From CBDDIP01 sp965279405 (GTDB lineage: Bacteria; Actinomycetota; Acidimicrobiia; Acidimicrobiales; Ilumatobacteraceae): a stretch of 64,000 bases of DNA. Shown piece after piece: positions 27,252 to 34,077 of this stretch. The stretch covers positions 682,001 to 746,000 of the forward strand of contig OZ257157.1 in NCBI GenBank assembly GCA_965279405.1, read 5' to 3'. The notes below the pieces were generated by a model. It saw nothing but the letters and a program-made list of their open reading frames with translations, was not told where the DNA came from and did no database searches. Position 1 is the first letter of the stretch. Every line of letters begins with the position of its first letter. Made by a program: the position numbers and the translations under genes.

Positions 27252-28514
27252 ATGTCTCGCCGTCGCACTGCATCGCTCGTCGTCATCACGTTGCTGTTGG
27301 CAGGGTGTGCGAGCTCGGGCACGTCGTCGCCGGACGCCTCGGATCCCTCCACGGTGTCGGACGGATCGTCGGGCGCATCCGTGCCCTCGGAGAGCGTTGC
27401 CACGACGACGACCGTGACGATCGCTCCGCTCGGTGCGCTGCGCGCGGCCACCGGCACCGTGACGGTGGTTCATGATGGCGGCGCGGCGATCACCGTCGAC
27501 GGCGACGAGACGCTCCTCACCGGCGACCGGGTGACGGTTGCGCCCGGCGGCCTTGCCGAGCTGACGACGCCGGCAGGCGTGATGCGTGTGGGCGACGCGG
27601 CGGCGGCCGTCGCCTTCGACGTCGCGGCGACCGCCGGCAGGACGACGATCTCCCTCGACCGCGGCAACGTGTGGATCGTCGCCGCGACGGGATCGCTGGC
27701 GATCACCTTGCCCGGCGGAGCCATCATCGTCGCGCCTGGCGACGCGCCTTCCGGCCTCCGGGCATCGGACGACAGCGGCCGCGCGGCGGTGCTCTGCGAC
27801 GACGGTGGCTGCGCGGTCGCCGCGCTCGCCGGCTCGGTCGGCGTTGGCACCGCCGGTGCCGCGGTGGCCGCGCTCGCCGTGGGCAGCGCTCAGGAGCTGA
27901 CCGTCGGCAGCACTCCCGCTGCGGTCGCTCCTTCCGTGACGTCGGTGACGCCGTTCCTCCTGCAGAACGTGGAGCTCGACCGCGCCGGCGGCATCGCTCC
28001 GACGGCGACGGGCGTCGCCGATCCGACGAGCGCGTCGCTCGACGGTTCGTTCGTGGTGACGTACCGCACGGTCGAGAGCGACCGCGACCCGTTGACCGAT
28101 GAGACCGTCGACCGGGCGGTGACGATCATCACCTCATGCGTGCGGTTCGCGTGCACGCTCGACTACGGCACCGAGATCAAGGATCCGACCGGGAACGTGA
28201 TCGTGCTGCACACGCCGCTCACGTTCGACGGTGCGGCGTACCACGGACAGCTGACCTCGACCGACCCGTGCCTCGATCGCACGTTCTCGGAGATCCCCGA
28301 TGCACAGGTCTACACCGGCCAGATCGACGTCGAGCCGACCACCGCCGAGCAGCGCGACGACGGCGCCGTCGTCGTCCTGTTCCAATCGACGGCGACCGAC
28401 GACTCGGTGATCACGCAGGCCGGGCAGGCCGCCGGCTGTCGCATCAACCTCAACAACGACGGCTTCAGCGCGCACAGCGTGTCGACCGGCCCGGGCGTGC
28501 GCCAACCGGACTGA
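27252..28514 (+). CDS. FecR-like domain lipoprotein
   Basis: A 420-aa exported protein with lipobox LLLAGCASS (Cys19), a Ser/Thr-rich linker and a FecR-like beta domain around GDETLLTGDRVTVAPGGLAE and ISLDRGNVWIVAATGSLAIT. The C-terminal domain (about 255-420) holds cysteine pairs (SCVRFACTLDYG, AGCRINLNN). ATG 27252 is directly preceded by GGAGG, which is unusually close. In Gram-negatives FecR passes outside signals to a sigma factor; here it may present a signal to the STAND propeller, which is my inference from gene order. It converges on the Spo0M-like gene, with 7 bp between stops. Confidence 0.8.
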   Translation: MSRRRTASLVVITLLLAGCASSGTSSPDASDPSTVSDGSSGASVPSESVATTTTVTIAPLGALRAATGTVTVVHDGGAAITVDGDETLLTGDRVTVAPGGLAELTTPAGVMRVGDAAAAVAFDVAATAGRTTISLDRGNVWIVAATGSLAITLPGGAIIVAPGDAPSGLRASDDSGRAAVLCDDGGCAVAALAGSVGVGTAGAAVAALAVGSAQELTVGSTPAAVAPSVTSVTPFLLQNVELDRAGGIAPTATGVADPTSASLDGSFVVTYRTVESDRDPLTDETVDRAVTIITSCVRFACTLDYGTEIKDPTGNVIVLHTPLTFDGAAYHGQLTSTDPCLDRTFSEIPDAQVYTGQIDVEPTTAEQRDDGAVVVLFQSTATDDSVITQAGQAAGCRINLNNDGFSAHSVSTGPGVRQPD

Positions 28515-28521
28515 GCGAAGC

Positions 28522-29067
28522 TCAGCTGATGCCGATCGACCAGCCCGTGCCACCGGTCTCGCCGAGGCGCAGGTTGCGGATGCGGCGAGTGCCGACCGCC
28601 TGGCGGCCCTCGGGCGCCACCGCCGCGGTCGCACGCAACTCGTAGTGCTCGTGGTCGTCATCGCGGGTCACGTCCCGCAGCGTGGAGACCGCATCGCTCA
28701 GCGCACCGAGCCACGCCGGGCCACCCTCGACCGCGGCGTCGAGCGTCAACGGGAGCACCACCTCGACGACCACCGGCCGCCCGATGGTGACGACGACCGG
28801 TTCGTTGCGAACCACCGAGAGCTGCTGTCGCGGACGAGACGCGCGCGGTTGCGTGTTGGTCCGCTCGGTCGGTGGGATGTAGCGCGTCAGGGCGACGGTG
28901 AGGCTGGTGACCGTGATCTCGGCCGGCACGTCGTCACCATCGTCGACGGTCAACGTGACCACGACCGGCAAGGTCTCGTCCTGCCACCGGAACGTGTCCG
29001 GGGCATCGACCTCCACGTCCACCCCTGCGCCGGCGAAGGCGCGCTTGATGCGATCGAACAGCCCCAT
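28522..29067 (-). CDS. Spo0M-like (arrestin-fold) protein
   Basis: A 181-aa protein opening MGLFDRIKRAFAGAGVDVEV, then VDAPDTFRWQDETLPVVVTL, the layout of the sporulation-control Spo0M family: a short amphipathic start followed by two beta-sandwich halves. QQLSVVRNEPVVVTIGRPVV begins the second. ATG 29067 has a GGAGG box about 9 nt upstream. Non-sporulating actinobacteria also carry Spo0M homologues of unclear role. It lies downstream of a DnaJ-domain gene on the same strand with a 69-bp gap. Confidence 0.7.
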   Translation of the reverse strand: MGLFDRIKRAFAGAGVDVEVDAPDTFRWQDETLPVVVTLTVDDGDDVPAEITVTSLTVALTRYIPPTERTNTQPRASRPRQQLSVVRNEPVVVTIGRPVVVEVVLPLTLDAAVEGGPAWLGALSDAVSTLRDVTRDDDHEHYELRATAAVAPEGRQAVGTRRIRNLRLGETGGTGWSIGIS

Positions 29068-29136
29068 GTCGTCCTCCTCCACCCACATCCTGCCGGAGCC
29101 GCCGGCCGCGGTCGTGAGGGGTTTCCCTGAACTGCG

Positions 29137-29844
29137 TCAGTCCGGCTCGCGCGCCTCGAGCAGGATGCGACGCGCCTCGGACAGCTTCTCGATCGAGCCA
29201 CCGGCGGTGTCGGCCGCACCGCCGTGGTCCGGGTGCACCTCGAGCAGCGCAGCGCGGAACCGCTTCATGATCTCGCGCTTGCCGACCTTGGCCGTGCCCA
29301 TCGGGAACCCGAGCAGCTCCAACGCCCAGGCTCGCGGATCGGCCATCGTGGCCAGCGCGGCCGTCGCAGAGCCGGCGAGGTTGGCGACGAACGAGGGGCC
29401 GATCGGCCCACGCCAGCGCATCGCCCGGTGCAGCACGGGGTTCAGTGCGCGGCGGGTCTCCAGGCTCAACCGCTCGACGGCGTAGATCGCACCCAGCACC
29501 TGCACGAGCGGGCTGCCCTTCGCCTCGAGGCTGAAGTTGACGGAGTCGCCATCGCCTTCCATGCGGTGGACGCTGACGGCGAGGCCGTGGCGATCCACCT
29601 GGTACCGGTGCAGCAGACGCGGCTGGACGACCCGGTCGCCGCGGCTGACCTGATCGAGCAGCCGGTGCACGTCGGGCACGAGGTCGTCGTCGACGTCAGG
29701 CAGGTGCCCGGCGATCACGGCACCGAGCAGCAGACCGCCGAACCCAGGTGCCGGATCCACCGGCAGCACGAGGTGCCCGAGCGAGACGCGGCGCGTCGGC
29801 GTGACCGGCCGCGAGTGCCAGACCTCGAGCTCAGCGAGCAGCAT
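29137..29844 (-). CDS. J-domain (DnaJ-like) protein
   Basis: A 235-aa protein whose C-terminus is a J domain: LELLGFPMGTAKVGKREIMK, then FRAALLEVHPDHGGAADTAG with the diagnostic HPD tripeptide that stimulates Hsp70 ATPase. The N-terminal ~150 residues (GHLVLPVDPAPGFGGLLLGA; VSVHRMEGDGDSVNFSLEAK) form an uncharacterised domain. A C-terminal J domain after a long unique N-terminus suggests a specialised client-delivery partner. ATG 29844. The hypothetical gene upstream ends 22 bp before it, so they are probably co-transcribed. Confidence 0.82.
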   Translation of the reverse strand: MLLAELEVWHSRPVTPTRRVSLGHLVLPVDPAPGFGGLLLGAVIAGHLPDVDDDLVPDVHRLLDQVSRGDRVVQPRLLHRYQVDRHGLAVSVHRMEGDGDSVNFSLEAKGSPLVQVLGAIYAVERLSLETRRALNPVLHRAMRWRGPIGPSFVANLAGSATAALATMADPRAWALELLGFPMGTAKVGKREIMKRFRAALLEVHPDHGGAADTAGGSIEKLSEARRILLEAREPD

Positions 29845-29866
29845 GGATGATCGGTTCCGCAGCGCG

Positions 29867-30634
29867 TCAGACGAACGGGCGCAAGAGGTCGTGCAGCTCG
29901 GTGGCCACCTCGACGGCAGCGTCGGTGTCCGGCTCGTCGCCATCGGCGATCGTGTCGGCCAGCTCGTCGGCCAGCTCGCAGGTGCGCTGCCACAACCGCG
30001 GCTCCACGCCGTACGGCACGCGCGCCGGGTCGGCCACGTCCAGTGCCTTCAACAGATCGTCGAGGCCGTCGGGATCGAGCGGGTTGCGCTGCAACCGCTC
30101 ACCGGCGAGGAAGAACGTGGTCAACGTCTCGAACGGCAACCGGCCCTCGCTGTCGGCCCCGAGGTCGTCCTCGTCGTTGACGAGCTCGCCGCTCTCGACG
30201 GCGTCGAGGATCCCGTCGACGAGCTCCTCGTGAGCAACACCGACGAGCAACCGCTTGGCGTCCCATCGGAACGGCACCTCGCCGCGCGCGAGTGCCCGAC
30301 TGACGGTGGCCCGTTCCTTGTCCTCCCACTCGGCGAGGTCGTACTCGGTGGCCTCGACGCCGTGGGCCAGCTCGATCGGCTCGGGATCGGGCTCGTCGAG
30401 ATCGCCGGGCACCTCGTCGACGATGCCGAGCCGTTCCTCGACGCCGGCGATGATCAGATCGACCGCCGCCTCGGCGTCCTCGGGGACCACGAGCTCGGTC
30501 TCCTCCCACGCATGTGGGATCTCGGCATCGGCCAGGTCTCCCGCCAGCTCGGCTTGCTGATCGATCGTCCACGACGCGAGGTCGTAGTGCACGCGCGTCG
30601 CGTCAGGATCGTTGGGGTTCCACTCGATGCTCAC
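29867..30634 (-). CDS. Hypothetical protein with an internal duplication
   Basis: A 255-aa acidic protein. Two related ~60-aa units are visible: VHYDLASWTIDQQAELAGDL...IPHAWEETELVV and TEYDLAEWEDKERATVSRAL...VPFRWDAKRLLV, each ending in a helix (AVDLIIAGVEE / LVDGILDAVE). The C-terminal third (WQRTCELADELADTIADGDE) is helical. I know no function; the repeats look like small alpha/beta modules. GTG 30634 has TAGCGT (30642-30647) 7 nt upstream. That box overlaps the stop codon of the S9 peptidase remnant, so the promoter is partly built on a relic. Confidence 0.75.
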   Translation of the reverse strand: MSIEWNPNDPDATRVHYDLASWTIDQQAELAGDLADAEIPHAWEETELVVPEDAEAAVDLIIAGVEERLGIVDEVPGDLDEPDPEPIELAHGVEATEYDLAEWEDKERATVSRALARGEVPFRWDAKRLLVGVAHEELVDGILDAVESGELVNDEDDLGADSEGRLPFETLTTFFLAGERLQRNPLDPDGLDDLLKALDVADPARVPYGVEPRLWQRTCELADELADTIADGDEPDTDAAVEVATELHDLLRPFV

Positions 30635-30644
30635 TGGGTCGACG

Positions 30645-30707
30645 CTAGTTGGCGATGCGCCGCCGTGGCACGTGGCGCTCGAGGAAGTCGGCCATCCGCC
30701 GATGCTC
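30645..30707 (-). pseudogene. 3'-end remnant of an S9 peptidase gene
   Basis: About 63 bp that translate on the minus strand to HRRMADFLERHVPRRRIAN plus stop, against YRRIGDFLERHVPRQRIAD at the end of the intact S9 peptidase gene (31719). By hand I count about 51 of 63 identical bases, in frame including the stop. Nothing of the catalytic domain remains. It lies just upstream of the gene at 30634. Confidence 0.75.
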
Positions 30708-30745
30708 CGGACGGGACGTGGCACGCCCGTCTACCCTCACCGTTC

Positions 30746-31612
30746 GTGGATGCGTTGACGTCTCGGGCGGCACTGACCGCGTGCCGGGAGGTGGCGACCC
30801 GCCACGGCCTGCTCGTCGAGCGCGCTGTCGTGCTCCAGAGCTCGAACCGCCTGACCGTTCACCTGCAGCCGTGTGACACCGTCGCCCGAGTGGCGACGCA
30901 GTCGGCTCGCGCCGGAGCCGCATCGGAAGTCGCCGTCGTCGAACGGCTGGCAGCCACGACTGCACCGGTCGCCCCGCTGGATCCGCGATTCGGACCACAG
31001 GTCTTCGACGACGGCGAGTTCGCCATCACGTTCTGGGCGTACTGCCGACCCGTGACATCGGCAGCGCTCGATGCACGTCAGTACGCCGACGCGTTGGCCC
31101 GCCTGCACGATGGCATGCGCGCCGCCGAGGCCCCACCAGGGCTCGGTCACTTCACGGACCGGGTCGCCGAGGCCCAGGGTCTGGTCGACGACGTTGCGAA
31201 CGAGTCGCCCATCCAGGAGGACGATCGGGACCTCGTCAGTGCAACGCTGCGTGACGGAGCTGCGGCGGTGCGTGCACGGGCCCGACCGGAACAGCTGCTC
31301 CACGGCGAGCCGCACCCTGGGAACACGATCCGCACCGACAGCGGCGTCGTCTTCGTCGACCTCGAGACCTGCTGTCGCGGGCCGGTCGAGTTCGACATCG
31401 CCCACGCGACGATCGTCGAGGGCGCGCCCCCGACCGAAGTGGCACGACGGTACCCCGGCGCGGACGTCGAGCTCGTGCGAGCGTGCTGGCGCCTCACCCT
31501 GGCCTTGGCGATCGCATGGCGCTTCGACCCAGGCGATCAGCTGCCCGACGGGACGGCCAGGGCTCGCAGCTGGGCAACGCAGCTGCGGGCCGACCCGAAC
31601 GCGGCCCGTTGA
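30746..31612 (+). CDS. Aminoglycoside phosphotransferase-fold (APH) kinase
   Basis: A 288-aa protein of the APH/choline kinase fold. The catalytic Brenner motif reads LLHGEPHPGNTI (HGD-like with Glu for Asp, and N), and the metal-binding VFVDLETCCRGPVEFDIA replaces the usual DxE/D. The N-lobe is TRHGLLVERAVVLQSSNRLT. HGE for HGD and DLE for D-x-D are conservative, but activity is uncertain. Antibiotic resistance is not implied, since most family members act on metabolites. GTG 30746 with TACCCT (30732-30737) 8 nt upstream. The gene interrupts an otherwise minus-strand block between the S9 remnant and the intact S9 gene. Confidence 0.85.
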   Translation: MDALTSRAALTACREVATRHGLLVERAVVLQSSNRLTVHLQPCDTVARVATQSARAGAASEVAVVERLAATTAPVAPLDPRFGPQVFDDGEFAITFWAYCRPVTSAALDARQYADALARLHDGMRAAEAPPGLGHFTDRVAEAQGLVDDVANESPIQEDDRDLVSATLRDGAAAVRARARPEQLLHGEPHPGNTIRTDSGVVFVDLETCCRGPVEFDIAHATIVEGAPPTEVARRYPGADVELVRACWRLTLALAIAWRFDPGDQLPDGTARARSWATQLRADPNAAR

Positions 31613-31718
31613 TCGACGTCCCGACCTCGTTGCACACCGCCTGAAACCGATGCCCGCAACGTCGCCACGCGACCGTCAGCGCATCAGTTCGGCCTGATCG
31701 TTGCTCGCCGCGCCCGCC

Positions 31719-33518
31719 TCAGTCGGCGATCCGCTGTCGCGGCACGTGGCGCTCCAGGAAGTCGCCGATCCGCCGGTACTCGTCGGCCTGGTTGACCGGC
31801 TGGCGGAAGCCGTGACCTTCGCCCTCGTAGACGTGCAGCTCGACGGTGCCGCCGGCAGCGCGGCAGCGCTCGACGAGCACCCGGCTCTGGGCCACCGGCA
31901 CCACGGGGTCGACGTCGCCGTGCATGACGAGGAGGGGCGTGTCTGCGAGCAGGTGGGCGTAGCTCACCGGCGAACGCTCGCGGTGCAGCGCCTCGGTGGC
32001 CGGCAGTGGCCCGACGAGGTGGTGGGTGCTGTGACGTTCGAAGCGGTGGCTGCGCTCGGCGAGATCGAGGAGATCGGTGACGGGGTAGCTGACCACCGCC
32101 GCGGCGAACATCGTCGGCTCCGCGGCAACGCTGCCCAGCGCGGTGAAGCCACCCGCAGACCCGCCGATCACCACCGTCGAGCGCGGCGAACCCCAGCCCC
32201 GCAGATGTGCGTGACGCACGGCGACGAGGGTGTCGGCGACGTCGAGCGCTCCCCAGCCGCCGTTCAGCGCCTGCTGGTACCGGCGACCGTGACCGGTCGA
32301 GCCGCGATGGTCGGGCACGAGCACGTTCCACCCCTGTGCGCGCCAGTACGCCAGCCGCGGCATGAACGACACCTGCCACTGGTCGGTCGGACCACCGTGC
32401 AGCCACACGAGCAACCGATCCGTGGCGCCCCCGACGCCGCCGTCGGCGCGGTACAGGCGGGCGTGCAGCTCCACGCCATCGGACGCAACGGCATCGACGA
32501 GCTCCGGTTCGGTCAGCTCCTCGTCCGCCCAGCGCGCATCGGGACCGACGGCGACGACCGAGCGGTGCGCGCCGAGCTCGTACACGACGATCTGCGTCGG
32601 GGTGCGCGCTCCGCTGCGGATCGCCGCGATGCGATGGCCCTCCCACGAGATCTGGCCGTGCACGCCGCGCCCGAGCTCGGTGACGACGCGAGTGCCACGC
32701 TCGACGACGCACAACCGCCCGAAGCCGCGCTCGTTGCGGGCGAACGCGACGCGCGCGCCGTCCGGCGACCACGCATGCGAACGTTGACCCAGACCCCACG
32801 ACGGACCGGCGTGCTCGAACGGCTCGTCGACGAGCGGTGCGTCACCGACCCACACGTTGAGCCATCCCGTGTCGTCGCGCACGCAGATCCCCGTGCCGTC
32901 GGGGAGCACGCGCGGCTGCTGCAGCGCGCCCACCGGTTGGAGGTCCTCGATCTCGTCGGACTCGAACGTCCACCGCTGCATGCGCGCCCCGTCCCACGGC
33001 ATGTCCGGCACGTTCCACGCCTGCCACACGATCCCGCTCGCTGAGACGAACGGGTCGAAGCAGAAGTCCGCACTGCCGTCGTCGATGCGACGGACGACGC
33101 CGTCGCCGCGGTCCAGCAGCCACACCTCCGCCTGATCGACGACGTAGGCGAGCCAGCGATCGTCGTCCGAACCGTGCGGTGCGCCGGCAGCGCGCTCCGG
33201 ACCGTGATCGGTCAACCGTCGCGGTGCGCCGGCGTCCAACGGCTGGGACCACAGGTTGCCATCGACACCGACGTAGACGACCGCCGTGGCGTCGTCGACG
33301 AAGCACCAGCAACCCCCGCCGAGCCCGCGCCCCACCCGCGGCGCCGGCTCGGTGGTGATGGCGCGCACGGCGCCGTTCGCAACGTCGAGCGGATGCCACA
33401 CGAGCATCGAGCTGCCGGCCTCGGAGACCGCGTAGACGACCGCCGCGTCCCGCGGGTGGAGACGTGGTTCGGTGAGGTCGCGGCCGCCGAGGCATCGTTC
33501 CACCGAGATCTCGCGCAC
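31719..33518 (-). CDS. Prolyl oligopeptidase-family (S9) serine peptidase
   Basis: A 599-aa cytoplasmic peptidase. An N-terminal beta-propeller (about 1-350, e.g. SHAWSPDGARVAFARNERGF) is followed by an alpha/beta hydrolase domain with LLVWLHGGPTDQWQ. The nucleophile Ser is in GGSAGGFTAL, the Asp in MHGDVDPVVPVAQS and the His in EGEGHGFRQP, so the triad is complete. This is the acylaminoacyl/dipeptidyl peptidase-like layout. GTG 33518 with TAGTGT (33525-33530) 6 nt upstream. A shorter relic of a sibling gene lies 1 kb downstream (30645-30707). Confidence 0.94.
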   Translation of the reverse strand: MREISVERCLGGRDLTEPRLHPRDAAVVYAVSEAGSSMLVWHPLDVANGAVRAITTEPAPRVGRGLGGGCWCFVDDATAVVYVGVDGNLWSQPLDAGAPRRLTDHGPERAAGAPHGSDDDRWLAYVVDQAEVWLLDRGDGVVRRIDDGSADFCFDPFVSASGIVWQAWNVPDMPWDGARMQRWTFESDEIEDLQPVGALQQPRVLPDGTGICVRDDTGWLNVWVGDAPLVDEPFEHAGPSWGLGQRSHAWSPDGARVAFARNERGFGRLCVVERGTRVVTELGRGVHGQISWEGHRIAAIRSGARTPTQIVVYELGAHRSVVAVGPDARWADEELTEPELVDAVASDGVELHARLYRADGGVGGATDRLLVWLHGGPTDQWQVSFMPRLAYWRAQGWNVLVPDHRGSTGHGRRYQQALNGGWGALDVADTLVAVRHAHLRGWGSPRSTVVIGGSAGGFTALGSVAAEPTMFAAAVVSYPVTDLLDLAERSHRFERHSTHHLVGPLPATEALHRERSPVSYAHLLADTPLLVMHGDVDPVVPVAQSRVLVERCRAAGGTVELHVYEGEGHGFRQPVNQADEYRRIGDFLERHVPRQRIAD

Positions 33519-33614
33519 GGCTCGACACTACGAGTCGCGTTAATCGCTCGACAGGCGCGAACGAGCTGTGCCAATCTCTCGCCCGCCGACGACAAGCCCG
33601 AAAGGAGGTGCCCC

Positions 33615-33689
33615 ATGCTGAAGACCGGATCCACTCTGCGTTCAGCTGGCGCGCGCCCCTTCGGTGCCGCCGGCGCCCGCCGGGCCTGA
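33615..33689 (+). CDS. Small ORF 1, 24 aa, with perfect ribosome-binding site
   Basis: AAAGGAGGTG at 33601-33610 is the best Shine-Dalgarno in the window, 5-6 nt before ATG 33615. The peptide is MLKTGSTLRSAGARPFGAAG then ARRA: short, basic and Ala/Gly-rich. The stop is at 33687-33689. It could be a leader peptide for the transcript that ends at the terminator 34011-34053, or a bioactive or structural small protein. No family recognised. Confidence 0.6.
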   Translation: MLKTGSTLRSAGARPFGAAGARRA

Positions 33690-33848
33690 CCGTCAGCCTC
33701 CCCTGACACCGTCGCCGGCGGCCTTCGCTGCCTGAGCTCCGCTTCGAACCTCGACGGCACCTCCGCGCGTCCCGCGCGGACATCTCCCCTCCAGCAAGCA
33801 GAACCTGCAAGCAACACCAGCAACACAACACACAAGGAACGAACCACC

Positions 33849-33980
33849 ATGTTCGCAAGTCATCCCCAACTGTCCACCCAACTCGTCCACGACCGTGGCG
33901 AGCGGGTCCGGCGTCAAGCCGGTCACACCCGCCCCGTACGCGATCGGAAGCGAACTCACGGCCGAAGTCGCAACGGCTAG
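33849..33980 (+). CDS. Small ORF 2, 43-aa basic protein
   Basis: ATG 33849 has AAGGA about 10 nt upstream. The product begins MFASHPQLSTQLVHDRGERV and ends in an Arg-rich tail (about 13 Arg/Lys in 43 residues) with stop TAG 33978-33980. Short actinobacterial proteins starting with a similar 'HPxL...LV..R..ELRR' pattern are common beside regulators, as I recall, but unstudied. It ends 30 bp before a strong terminator, so it closes the short transcript that begins with small ORF 1. Confidence 0.6.
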   Translation: MFASHPQLSTQLVHDRGERVRRQAGHTRPVRDRKRTHGRSRNG

Positions 33981-34010
33981 TCACGCAGCTCACTGCGCGA
34001 CATGCGACAC

Positions 34011-34053
34011 GAGCACCGGGCCCGACCCACGGCGGGCCCGGTGCTCTCGTTTT
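34011..34053 (+). terminator. Rho-independent terminator
   Basis: Perfect 14-bp stem GAGCACCGGGCCCG / CGGGCCCGGTGCTC (34011-34024 and 34033-34046) with an 8-nt loop and TCGTTTT following. It is the only canonical stem plus U-tract I see in the window. It ends the small-ORF transcript just before the SARP promoter. Confidence 0.92.
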
Positions 34054-34077
34054 CCCCGGGTGGTACGGTCCGCGCCC

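Noticed and set aside
25001..27273. 686-codon minus-strand frame across kinase and regulator
   Set aside because: Antisense shadow of two genes with intact catalytic motifs.
30746..31612. Antibiotic-resistance aminoglycoside phosphotransferase
   Set aside because: Only the general kinase fold is supported; HGE replaces HGD and no resistance subfamily features are seen.
33548..33576. Promoter TCGACA-17 bp-CCAATC before small ORF 1
   Set aside because: The -10 match is too poor to report as a feature; the true promoter may be elsewhere in 33519-33600.
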